Notes under the pieces: model-generated
What the model was told of the DNA's origin: nothing
Databases searched by the model: none
What the model saw: the letters and a program-made list of their open reading frames with translations, nothing else
Position numbers and translations under genes: made by a program
DNA from: Solirubrobacterales bacterium
GTDB taxonomy: Bacteria; Actinomycetota; Thermoleophilia; Solirubrobacterales; 70-9
Length of the DNA: 64,000 bases
Assembly (NCBI GenBank): GCA_016712175.1
Contig: JADJRQ010000001.1
Location: forward strand, 372,001 to 436,000
Reading direction: 5' to 3'
Part shown: piece after piece, positions 55,963 to 64,000 of the stretch
Layout of the letters: every line of letters begins with the position of its first letter
How positions within the stretch are numbered: position 1 is the first letter of the stretch

Positions 55963-57276
55963 TTACGTAATCGTTGGCCGGGTTGAGGGTCGAGGGCCGA
56001 CCTGGCCGGCCAGGCCCTCGATCAGACCGGCGGCCGCGGACACTCCGCCGCGCTCCTTGAGGCGGCGGGAAACCGCAGACAGCCGCTGGTGCATCTCCCG
56101 GTCGCCGAGCAGGCGCTCGATCGCCGCGGTCAGATCCTCGGGCCCATGATCGTAGGTCGCCAAACGCGCGCCAAAACCGGACTCCTCGATCCGCTGGGCG
56201 TTGTCGTGCTGGTCCCAGAAGAGCGGCAGAACGATCATCGGGCGACCGTTGTGCAGCGACTCGACCACGGTGTTGTTGCCGCCGTGGGTGATCACCAGAT
56301 CGACCAGCGGAAGAATCGAAGTCTGGGGCAGGAATTCGCCTCCGACCATCCCGGGCCTGAGCTCAATCTGGTCGTGGAGTGGACCCATCGAGACGATCGA
56401 GCGATGCGGGGTCGTGGCGAGGGTGTCGATCAATCCCTGCATCAGGCCGACGTCGGCCGATCCAAGCGAACCGAGACTCAGATAAATCAGTGACCCCTCC
56501 CCTCCGGTGATCTCCGCCGGGATCTGCCAGGCCTCATCACTCGAGCGGATGGTCGAGTCGAGGTTGTGCCAGAGCGGCCCGAGCGATTCGGCCCGCGAAT
56601 AGTCGACCTCTTCCGGATAGGCGTAGATGTTCAGGTACGGCGACTCGTGGATGAACGACCTCGCGGGCAGGACCGGCGCTCCGCGCTCGGTGCAGAACTC
56701 GCTGAACTCCCGATGAAGGGGAGACAGGACCCGGTCATACTCGTTCCAGAAGGCGGCCCAGTCCGACCGGTCACCGGCCGGCAGTCCGGAGAAAACCGGT
56801 GGCAGGTCGGGGTCGGTGACCTCCGCGGGGTTGCAGGAAACGATCCTCACCCAGGGCCGCCCACTGGCCGGCAGTGCCGGAAAAGCGATCACGTTGTCTT
56901 CGACGATCACGTCGGCGTCGATCTCTTCGATGATTTCGGTGAGGCGGTCATCGACGTAACGGGATCCGTCGGCGAGCGCCCTGAACGTCGGCTCGACGAA
57001 GCCGGTGAGCTGCTCGAAGGTCGACGTCTGGAACACCGGGGCATTCTCGGCGACGAAGTCCTTCCAGAACTGACCGGGGGCTTCCTCCACCTCCGGAGCA
57101 GGACCAAGCCGCATCAAGCGCTCTTCGAACCCCTGGGATTCGAGAGTTCCGGCGAATGACTCTTCGATGATGAATACGACCCGATGCCCACGATCGCGAA
57201 GGACATTGCCGATCCCGACGCAGTTATTGGTCGGGCCGAAAGCACCCTCGGGAAAGAAAGCGAATGTCAGCGACAC
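55963..57276 (-). CDS. UDP-glycosyltransferase of the MGT/GT1 family
   Basis: 437 residues from the GTG at 57276; the open frame to a TTG at 57348 adds a basic non-family N-terminus. GT-B fold: N-terminal FFPEGAFGPTNNCVGIGNVL, C-terminal donor-binding motif THGGNNTVVESLHNGRPMIV (~335-354), then LPLFWDQHDNAQRI, as in macrolide and flavonoid-type GT1 enzymes. Likely glycosylates a small hydrophobic acceptor. No biosynthetic genes for such an acceptor lie next to it. Divergent from the lipoprotein-ABC operon across ~147 bases. Confidence 0.9.
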   Translation of the reverse strand: MSLTFAFFPEGAFGPTNNCVGIGNVLRDRGHRVVFIIEESFAGTLESQGFEERLMRLGPAPEVEEAPGQFWKDFVAENAPVFQTSTFEQLTGFVEPTFRALADGSRYVDDRLTEIIEEIDADVIVEDNVIAFPALPASGRPWVRIVSCNPAEVTDPDLPPVFSGLPAGDRSDWAAFWNEYDRVLSPLHREFSEFCTERGAPVLPARSFIHESPYLNIYAYPEEVDYSRAESLGPLWHNLDSTIRSSDEAWQIPAEITGGEGSLIYLSLGSLGSADVGLMQGLIDTLATTPHRSIVSMGPLHDQIELRPGMVGGEFLPQTSILPLVDLVITHGGNNTVVESLHNGRPMIVLPLFWDQHDNAQRIEESGFGARLATYDHGPEDLTAAIERLLGDREMHQRLSAVSRRLKERGGVSAAAGLIEGLAGQVGPRPSTRPTIT

Positions 57277-57306
57277 GTCAGGTCCAGTATCCCGGCCCGG
57301 CCAGGT

Positions 57307-57327
57307 AGTTACAACCCGCGCGTAACT
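57307..57327. promoter_or_regulatory. Small palindrome with T-run in the divergent gap
   Basis: AGTTAC (57307-57312) and GTAACT (57322-57327) flank a 9-base loop and are followed by TTTTC on the plus strand. It may be an attenuator for the lipoprotein operon or an operator between the divergent genes. Confidence 0.3.
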
Positions 57328-57423
57328 TTTTCGGCGCTTCTCATCCAACCCTCATCTGCCGGGGTCAACCTGCCTTTCCAGACAACCGAGTCCCGCTGAC
57401 GGGGCTCCGAGGAAAGGCCGGAG

Positions 57424-58305
57424 ATGAAGGAAACAAACAGGTTCAGGACTCTGAATTCGACCCTTGCCTTTGCTTTGGCCGGGGCGGTGATGTTCTTTGC
57501 GGGTTGTGGCGGAGGAACGCCGACCGACACCACACCGGCCAAGGCCCGCGAGGTGAAATTCGATCCCGCGAACTTCGGGGATCCGGCGACCGGAAGGAAC
57601 AGCTACCTGCCACTCATCCCCGGGACGCAATCGGTCCGGGAAGGATCGACCAGGGTCGGCGGAAGAGCGGTCCCCCACCAGGTGGTAACGACGGTGACCG
57701 ACGTTTACCGCAAGGTCGACGGCGTGAAGACGGTGCTCATGCTCGACCACGAGATCGACGGTGGTCAAGTGACTCAGATCTCTGTCGACTACGTGGCCGA
57801 AGACAAGAGCGGCAATGTCTGGAACCTGGGTGGCTATACGCAGGGCTACGAAGGGGGTCGGTTCGTTTCGTCGCTTGACCCCTGGCTCAGTGGCGTCAAC
57901 GGCGGCGAAGCCGGAGTCCTCGTGCAGGCTGACCCGCGGATCGAAACGCCGGTCTACTCGGTCGCGCGGCCCGACAAGGAAGAGGCCGACGTTGCTGAGG
58001 TGCTCAAGGTGGGCACCCGGCACTGCGTGCCCTACGACTGCTTTAACGACGTGCTGGTCGTTCGTGAAGGCAAGGCTTCGGCCCCTGACAATGAACTCAA
58101 GTACTACGCCAGGGACGTCGGCCAGATTGACAACGTGCCGCAGGATGACAGCGTCCACAAGGACGTCGAGAAAATGGTCAACCTCACCATGCTCAGTCAG
58201 CAGGCCCTTGCCGAGGTCGGCAAGGAAGCGATGAGCCTCGACCACAACGCTCCAAAGCAGTCCCCGGATGTTTTCGGCGGCCTTCCCCTCGGACAGAGGG
58301 GCTGA
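57424..58305 (+). CDS. Lipoprotein of an ABC transporter operon
   Basis: 293 residues. Signal sequence with lipobox FFAGCGG (Cys ~28), so anchored outside the membrane. The mature part is mainly beta (GTRHCVPYDCFNDVLVVREG, split, with two more Cys), EIDGGQVTQISVDYVAEDKSGNVWNLG, ending in a helical tail. The YYARDVGQIDN segment and overall form resemble secreted proteins that report or bind at the envelope. I cannot assign a family. Its TGA is followed by the GTG of the first ATPase after one base, so it is part of the transporter operon and may be its extracytoplasmic partner. Confidence 0.82.
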   Translation: MKETNRFRTLNSTLAFALAGAVMFFAGCGGGTPTDTTPAKAREVKFDPANFGDPATGRNSYLPLIPGTQSVREGSTRVGGRAVPHQVVTTVTDVYRKVDGVKTVLMLDHEIDGGQVTQISVDYVAEDKSGNVWNLGGYTQGYEGGRFVSSLDPWLSGVNGGEAGVLVQADPRIETPVYSVARPDKEEADVAEVLKVGTRHCVPYDCFNDVLVVREGKASAPDNELKYYARDVGQIDNVPQDDSVHKDVEKMVNLTMLSQQALAEVGKEAMSLDHNAPKQSPDVFGGLPLGQRG

Positions 58306-58306
58306 A

Positions 58307-58981
58307 GTGGGTCCCGCACTCGTCAAAGTCGAAGGGCTGGAGAAGTCCTACCGCGAGGGCGGCGAAGGCACCGTGGTGCTTTCCGGGGCAACCTTTGAAA
58401 TCAACCGCGGGGAGACGACCAGCCTGATCGGCACCTCCGGTGCCGGCAAGTCAACCCTGCTGGCCATAGTTGCCGGCCTTCTGTTGCCGGATTCAGGCAA
58501 GGTGCAATTCGCCGGCGAGGAAGTCACCGCAATGGACGAAACGGAGCGGGCCTCGCTACGGGCCCTGCGGATTGGTGTCGTCGTCCAGAGCGACAACCTG
58601 ATCCCCTTCCTGACCGCATCGGAAAATGTCGAGCTCGCCGTCGAGCTGGCCGGCGGCGAACGACCCGCCGAGAAAGCCGCCGGGATCCTGGATGAGCTCG
58701 GCCTCGCCGGACGTTCCGGAGTCTTGCCACGGCGGCTTTCGGGCGGAGAGGCGCAGAGAGTCGCCCTGGCTGTGGCCCTGGTCAACGAACCCGAACTCTT
58801 GCTGGCCGATGAAGTCACCGCCGAACTCGACTCGAAGAACGCCGCCCGGGTGCTGGATCTCATATTGAGCGCATCGGCCAAGCGTGGGCTGACCGTGCTG
58901 ATCGTCACCCACAGCCCGGAATCTGCCCGGCTCACCGACAATCTGCTTCGGGTTGCCGACGGAAAGGTGGAGGTCGGATGA
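58307..58981 (+). CDS. ABC transporter ATPase, LolD/MacB type (first of two)
   Basis: 224 residues from the GTG at 58307. Walker A GTSGAGKST (~41-49), Q-loop VVVQSDNLIPFLTASENV, signature LSGGEAQRVAL (~141), Walker B LLLADEVTAELD (~160-171), His switch THSPES. Note ADEVT instead of the common ADEPT, and the absence of Pro may affect the D-loop geometry. It overlaps the second ATPase by four bases (ATGA). Confidence 0.92.
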   Translation: MGPALVKVEGLEKSYREGGEGTVVLSGATFEINRGETTSLIGTSGAGKSTLLAIVAGLLLPDSGKVQFAGEEVTAMDETERASLRALRIGVVVQSDNLIPFLTASENVELAVELAGGERPAEKAAGILDELGLAGRSGVLPRRLSGGEAQRVALAVALVNEPELLLADEVTAELDSKNAARVLDLILSASAKRGLTVLIVTHSPESARLTDNLLRVADGKVEVG

Positions 58982-59703
58982 TCCCGGCAGGAATCGAGGT
59001 GTCAACGACCGAGGTCAGCAGGAGCTTTGCGACCGGGGCCGGGGTTGTCCGTGCGGTCGACGGGATCGATCTGGTCGTGCCGGCCGGCTCGGGGCTGGCG
59101 ATCACCGGTGAGAGCGGGTGTGGCAAGTCCACCTTGCTCTCGATGATCGGGGCCTTGGAGGTGCCGGACCAGGGAACCGTCGTGGTCGGCGGGCAGCTCG
59201 TCTCGGACATGCCGGAAGGCCAGCGCGCGGTGCTCCGCAGACAGAGCATCGGTTTCGTGTTCCAGTCGCACAACCTCCAACCGTTCCTGACCGCGATGGA
59301 AAACGTGAGCATGCAGCTCTCGCTTGCCGGGGGGGAGCAGTCGAGCGGGCGGGCGGGCGAACTCCTGGCGTCGCTGGGACTCGAGGGTGCCGGAGGGAAT
59401 TACCCAGACCAGCTTTCCGGTGGCGAGCGTCAGCGGGTCGCTGTCGCCAGGGCGCTGGTCCATCGACCCGCCCTGATTCTGGCCGATGAGCCGACCGGGT
59501 CGCTCGATGTCGACAACTCAGAGGTAGTGATCGACCTGCTCCTGAAAGCTCAGGCCGAATCGGGAGCGACCTTGATCCTGATCACCCATGACCCCGCGGT
59601 CGCCTCACGGCTTCAGCGAAGGGTTGTTCTCAGCGACGGGCGGCTTGTCGCGGATGACGCAGCATCCGCGACCACCGCCCAACCCGGGAGTTCGCGTGTT
59701 TAG
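58978..59703 (+). CDS. ABC transporter ATPase, LolD/MacB type (second of two)
   Basis: 241 residues. Walker A GESGCGKST (~43-51), Q-loop FVFQSHNLQPFLTAMENV, signature LSGGERQRVAVARAL (~142), Walker B LILADEPTGSLD and His switch THDPAV, all canonical. It overlaps the permease start by eight bases. Two non-identical ATPases next to one double-FtsX permease suggest a heterodimeric nucleotide-binding pair, which is less usual than the homodimers of MacB/LolCDE. Confidence 0.92.
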   Translation: MIPAGIEVSTTEVSRSFATGAGVVRAVDGIDLVVPAGSGLAITGESGCGKSTLLSMIGALEVPDQGTVVVGGQLVSDMPEGQRAVLRRQSIGFVFQSHNLQPFLTAMENVSMQLSLAGGEQSSGRAGELLASLGLEGAGGNYPDQLSGGERQRVAVARALVHRPALILADEPTGSLDVDNSEVVIDLLLKAQAESGATLILITHDPAVASRLQRRVVLSDGRLVADDAASATTAQPGSSRV

Positions 59704-62700
59704 CTACGCCCGCCGGGACCTGCTCCGTAACCCGCGACGTACGCTCGCTTCGCTGGTCGGAGTGCTGCTCGGCGTCGGGCTCTTTTCGGGCGTGCTCTTC
59801 TTCATCGACGGCTCGGGTGCCTCGATGACCAAGCGAGCTCTGGCTCCGGTCGACATCGACATGCAGCGGGTGCTCACATCGCCGCTCGGCGAAGGCATTC
59901 GGCTCCGGCAGAAGCTGGTTCCGGACACTCCCCTGAAGCCCGGCGAAAAAGCGACGATGAATCTGGTCTTGACCAACTCCGGGGCAACGGCAGTCAATGA
60001 GGTGGTCGTGAACGACAAGCTCGGCCCCGGTTTGACCTACGTTCCCGGCTCGGCCCGGCGCGACGGCCGGCCGATGACGGATTCCTCCGGCCAGAGTCCA
60101 TTTGCCCATGGCCCGGGACTGATCGGCCTGAACGCCGGAACGGTGGAACCCGGCGGACGAATCGACTTCAGCTACGCGGTCAAGGTGACACGATCGATCA
60201 ACGACCCGGCCAAACTCGAATCCGGGGCCACCGTTTCGACCCGTGAGGACGTGATTCCCGATCCGGCGAACGGACCGGCGCTGATCGGGCCCGGTGAACT
60301 CGAGAAAACGATCGCCCGAATTCCCGGCGTGTCCGCCGCAAATCAGCTTTCCTTTGCCCAGCTTGCACCCCTTTCCCTGTCGAGCTCAGGCAAGACCATC
60401 GACAGGGCGGTCAAGATATTCGGCTTCGACGCCAACTACGCTCGTGAGTACCCCGCGGTGAGAGTAGCCGAGGGGGGCTTTGAGCCTGGTTCGGTCCTGC
60501 TCAGCTCCGAGGCCGCGCGGGCTCTCGGCGTCAGGATCGGTGACCAGGTCGACCTGCAACTGCCCGGCTCCCGCCCCCCGGCCAGCCTTCGGGTCAGCGG
60601 CATCACTGATCTCTCCCGAGCTCGCCCGCTGTTCAACAGCCGGGAAGGATCCAAGCTCGAGGATTTCCTCTACATCCCCGACTCAGTGGTGATGGAACCG
60701 AGGGATTTCGAGCGGCTGGTAATTCCTGCGTTTCGTGACGCCGGAGCCGCCAGAGGAAATTCCCTGGCCGTAAAGGCTCCGCCGACGATCGAGGTCGACG
60801 TGCAGCTCGACCGCAACCCCCTCGACTCCGATCCGGGTACGGCACTGGCTCAGACCGGTAAGTCGGCAAAAGGGATCAAGAGAGTCGCCCCCGGTCAGGA
60901 CTATCTGCTGGACAACGCCTCGAACACGCTCGAGGTCGCGAAGGCAGATGCCGCGGTAGCCAAGCGAATGTTTCTCTTCCTTGGCCTGCCCGGCCTGTTG
61001 CTCGCCGGATTCCTGGCAGCCTATGCCGGCACGATCCTCGCGGCATCTCAGCGACGGGAACAGGCGAACCTGCGCCTCCGCGGAGCCAACCGGGGCCATC
61101 TGACCAGGATTCTCGCCTATCGGACGATTGCCCTGGCCGGGATCGGCTCCATTCTCGGAACCGCCCTGGGCTTCGGATCGATCCTCCTCGTTCTCGGGCC
61201 GTCGGAGCTCCTCCAGGCATCAACCGGCCAACTGGCACTCTCGGCGCTGATCGCGATCCTCGCCGGAATCATCGCGACCGGACTTGCCCTCTACCTCCCG
61301 GGACGGCGCGCACTTGCCCGCGAAGTCAGTGGTGAGCGCCGTGAGATGGCGCTCGAGGTGCAGCCGCGATGGCGACGCCTGCGGCTCGACTACGCCGCCG
61401 TGCTGATAGCGACCGTTGCGGCCGTCGTGGCACTTCGCCGGGGAGGCTTCGACTCACCCTCGGGAGCGGTGTCGACCGGGACGTCGACTTCACTCAGCTC
61501 GTATCTGCTGCTGCTTCCACTCGGCACCTGGTTTGCCGGCACCCTGGTTTCAGCCCGCATCTTCGAAGGGGTCGCCCGTCACATTCCTGTGACGTCACCC
61601 TCCCGCTTCGGGCCGGTTGTCAGGGGCGTGCTCAGCCGCACTCTCAGTCGCCGGTCGCGGGCCCTGATCACGGGCATCACCGGTGTCGCGCTTGTGATCG
61701 GCTTCGGGGTGGGTCTCGCGACATTTGCTTCGACCTACGATTCTTCGAAGGCTGCCGATGCCGAATTCACCGTCGGTTCAAACATCCGGGTGACTCCCAG
61801 CCCGCTGAGTCCAGTGAGTTACCCGCCCGGATACGCCCGGCGGCTGGAAGTGGATGGCGTACCGAGTGCCACCCCGGTCGTGGGCAGTCTTGAGAACTCC
61901 TTCCTCCGCAGCCGGTTCAACAGCGACGTCAAGGACCTCGCCGCGATCGAACCGGCGAGCTTCAGGAAGACCGCGGCGCTTTCGGACCAGTTCTTCCCGA
62001 GCGCCACCGCTGACCAGGCGATGCAGGCGCTCGCCACATCCCCCAAGAACATCCTGCTCGACGATGTTTCGGCCGACGACCTCAAGCTGGAGGTTGGCGA
62101 TACCGCCGAACTCCTGCTCGCGCGCGGTACCTCCCGGCAGCAGCTCCGGAAGGTCAAGGTCGCCGGGGTCTTCACCAGCTTCCCGGGCTTTCCCGCCGGG
62201 CTGAACGTCGTTGCGAACCTCGACTGGTACCAAAGCGAGACGGGTATCAAGCGGGCCGACTTCTTTCTCGTGAAGACCAGTGACCCCGGCGCCGGAGGAC
62301 TCCAGTCGGCCCGATCAGCGATCGAGGCCGGTCCCGGGGCTCAGGGAAAACTCAACTTCGACACAACCGAGACCAGCTTCAACAAGGACCAGTCGAGTCT
62401 GACCGCACTTAACGTTCGCGGCCTCGTCGATCTCAACTTTTTCTTCACGCTCGCGATCAGCGCAGCGGTGATCGCGATCTTCGTTTTCGGCCTGATGCTT
62501 CAGCGAAGGCGTGAATACGTGGTGCTCCGGGCGCAGGGCCTGGGAAGCCGGGGGTCCGGGCGCTGGTTTTCGGCGAGGCCGCGTTCGTCAGCGTCAGCGG
62601 CCTGCTCGCTGGTGCGATGGTCGGCACCGCCTTCGGATTGCTGCTGGTCCACGTGCTCGAACCGCTCTTCATCCTGCCTCCGGTCGGCAAGTTGCCTTAT

Positions 62701-62814
62701 GCCGACGCAGCCCTGCTCGCGGGGCTGGTGCTGGCCGCAACCGCTGCCTCCACGGGTGTCGCCCTGTTGATCCTCGGCAAGCTGAGCCCCTCAGAAGTCC
62801 TGCGCGAGCAATAG
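59696..62814 (+). CDS. Large FtsX-type ABC permease with DUF11-like insert (frameshifted near C-terminus)
   Basis: About 1039 residues from the GTG at 59696 (GGGAG just upstream). TM1 at ~15-37. The extracytoplasmic loop begins with a DUF11-like beta repeat (LVLTNSGATAVNEVVVNDKL, ~85-185, VEPGGRIDFSYAVKV), then a MacB-PCD-like domain with FGFDANYAREYPAVRVAEGG. FtsX helices at ~420-550 (LAAYAGTILAASQRREQANL), further TMs, a second FtsX/PCD half from ~660, and C-terminal helices. The first frame goes wrong after LGSRGS at 62550-62554, a run of five G. One more G gives VRALVFGEAAFVSVSGLLAG and the true end LSPSEVLREQ at 62814. Mechanotransmission or lipoprotein/peptide export is likely, not drug-specific. 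Confidence 0.87.
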
Positions 62815-62890
62815 CCCGAATACTGAATCCCTCGAGCACCTTCCAACCAGCTTCGGGGAACCGACAGGAGGCTGGGAACCGCGCTCGAGA

Positions 62891-62909
62891 ACCCCGAGGT
62901 AATCGGGGT
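62891..62909 (+). terminator. Rho-independent terminator after the ABC operon
   Basis: ACCCCGA (62891-62897), loop GGTAA, TCGGGGT (62903-62909), followed by GTTTCT. 76 bases after the permease stop. Confidence 0.7.
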
Positions 62910-62998
62910 GTTTCTGCTGCGTGACTTTAACGGACGACCCGGGTTACAGGGTCACTACTGACGATTCGCGGCTTGGCGCCGCTTACAATTGAAAGTCC

Positions 62999-64000
62999 AT
63001 GGAGCCAATTGCCGCGAAACCCGTATCACCACTCGCCAGGGGATCGCTACGCATGCAATCTGACAGCCGACTCGTAAAGCTCTTCCGCCGCGGGGTCGAG
63101 CCCGCATTCGATGAACTCGTGCACCGCTATCGCGCGGCTCTGGTGGCGTACGCCGGTGCGATCGCCGGGCGCGACCGTGCGGAGGACGTGGTCCAGGACT
63201 CCCTGGTCAAGGCACACCGCTGCCTGGCGGGCGATCAGTCGATCGAACCCAAACCGTGGTTCTACACGGTCGTGCGCAATACGGCCCTCAATGATCTACG
63301 CGACAACCGGAAACACAGCCACGACAACCTCGGCGAAACGATGGACCGTGGCTTCCAGCAGCCACACGAGGTCGCCGAGCGCCGGGAAGAATTCGCCGCC
63401 GTGGTCGCAGCCGTGTCGGCACTCCCCACCTCGCAGCGCCGGGCCCTGATCGGTCATGAACTCGGCGGATTCTCCAACGACGAGATCGCCGCCGAACTCG
63501 ACGTTTCCCCCGGTGCCACGAAGCAGCTGATCTACCGAGCCAGGCTCAGCCTGCGAAATAGCTTCGGTGCGTTGATCCCGTTCCCGCTGATCGCCTGGCT
63601 GGCTTCTGACGCTTCCAGCCTCTTCGCAACCGGAGCCGCGGGCGGAGCGGCTAGTGGTGCTGCCGCTACCGGGGCGCTCGGCGCTTCCGGCGGTACGGTC
63701 GGCTCCGCAACCACCGGTGGGGTCTTCGGCGGCCTGGCCGGTGCCGGATCCACCAAGCTCGCCTTGGTCGCGATCGTCGCCAGCGGGTCGATCGCCGGAG
63801 GGGTCGCGGCCGAACGGCACCACGATTCTTCACGCGACACGGCCCCGGAGACCGTAGTGAAGACATACGAAGGTTCGACCGGCGGGGCAGCCTCCGGCAA
63901 CGCTCAAGGCACCCCTTCGATCATCGGCGGGACCCCGGGCTCGAAACACGGTTCTTCAGGAGCTGACGACGGCAAGTCTGGAGGCGGCCGAAATTCTTCG
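62999..64000 (+). CDS. ECF-type sigma-70 factor with C-terminal membrane-anchored extension, 3' partial
   Basis: Open from the ATG at 62999 to the window end (334 codons, no stop). An ATG at 63053 preceded by AGGGGATC gives the more usual start MQSDSRLVKLFRRGVEPAFD. Sigma region 2: FDELVHRYRAALVAYAGAIAG, split, with AEDVVQDSLVKAHRCL; region 4: ALPTSQRRALIGHELGGFSN then EIAAELDVSPGATKQLIYRA with a helix-turn-helix. After ~residue 185 an Ala/Gly/Thr-rich linker and a helix (KLALVAIVASGSIAGGVAA) precede a polar Gly/Ser tail. Fused membrane tails suggest an ECF factor held at the membrane, its own anti-sigma anchor; inference. TACAAT at 62984-62989 may be its -10. Confidence 0.85.
   Translation, partial: MEPIAAKPVSPLARGSLRMQSDSRLVKLFRRGVEPAFDELVHRYRAALVAYAGAIAGRDRAEDVVQDSLVKAHRCLAGDQSIEPKPWFYTVVRNTALNDLRDNRKHSHDNLGETMDRGFQQPHEVAERREEFAAVVAAVSALPTSQRRALIGHELGGFSNDEIAAELDVSPGATKQLIYRARLSLRNSFGALIPFPLIAWLASDASSLFATGAAGGAASGAAATGALGASGGTVGSATTGGVFGGLAGAGSTKLALVAIVASGSIAGGVAAERHHDSSRDTAPETVVKTYEGSTGGAASGNAQGTPSIIGGTPGSKHGSSGADDGKSGGGRNSS

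Overview
The window is high-GC DNA packed with genes on both strands. It reads as a chromosomal segment of an actinobacterium, most likely Thermoleophilia (Solirubrobacterales-like); this is inference. It rests on base composition, frequent GTG/TTG starts, secreted proteins with very Lys/Arg-rich tails, K/R-rich nonapeptide Ca-binding repeats, paired CocE/NonD secreted hydrolases, and a sigma-B/F type sigma factor. I see no rRNA, tRNA, CRISPR, IS element or phage gene. No gene-free stretch exceeds 300 bases. The longest (about 30804-31069, 18165-18415, 47731-47966 and 62815-62998) hold palindromes, tandem repeats, a promoter, terminators or unexplained structured DNA.

Layout. 1-5 kb: end of a large membrane protein, then (minus strand) a cation/proton antiporter, TetR regulator and 6-TM K+ channel-like protein downstream of pgl and gnd. 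6.8-8.8 kb: zwf and ppa, divergent from gnd, completing an oxidative pentose phosphate island. 8.8-14.1 kb: rlmN, a CaiB/BaiF CoA transferase, an ABC-2 exporter and two membrane-associated unknowns. 14.3-24.2 kb: a secreted CocE hydrolase, SsuD-like monooxygenase, Xi-class GST, a secreted CARDB/DUF11-like protein, an arylsulfotransferase-like protein and a haloalkane dehalogenase. 24.3-32.2 kb: GAF-GGDEF cyclase, delta-60/RTX-like secreted protein, ettA, LtrA, and a saccharopine-dehydrogenase-like oxidoreductase behind a 20-bp tandem repeat array.

32.2-43.7 kb is the most distinctive part, a putative extracytoplasmic redox island. It contains DipZ (CcdA plus thioredoxin), an OmpR-type two-component pair, a small anchored protein with ApbE and a ferric-reductase-like membrane protein. 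These are followed by two tandem paralogous secreted proteins combining a histidine-rich domain (HH and HxH motifs), a Lys/Arg-rich insert and a C-terminal cupredoxin, plus a third small cupredoxin. 43.7-48.7 kb: a giant FG-GAP/LamG surface protein and the sigma-B/F-like gene, which carries a matching promoter in front of itself. 48.8-53.5 kb: a GNAT / FAD oxidoreductase / GT2 / secreted-repeat operon, a CurA-like reductase and an SRPBCC protein. 53.5-64 kb: a second CocE hydrolase, a UDP-glycosyltransferase, a lipoprotein with two ATPases and one large FtsX permease, and a truncated ECF sigma factor with a membrane-anchored extension.

A reader must know that at least a dozen otherwise intact genes carry single-base indels, often in G/C runs. 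In each case the correct protein continues in another frame. I annotate these as single CDS spans and name the likely site. The density (about one per 4-5 kb) suggests consensus errors in the assembly more than mass pseudogenisation, but the sequence alone cannot decide.
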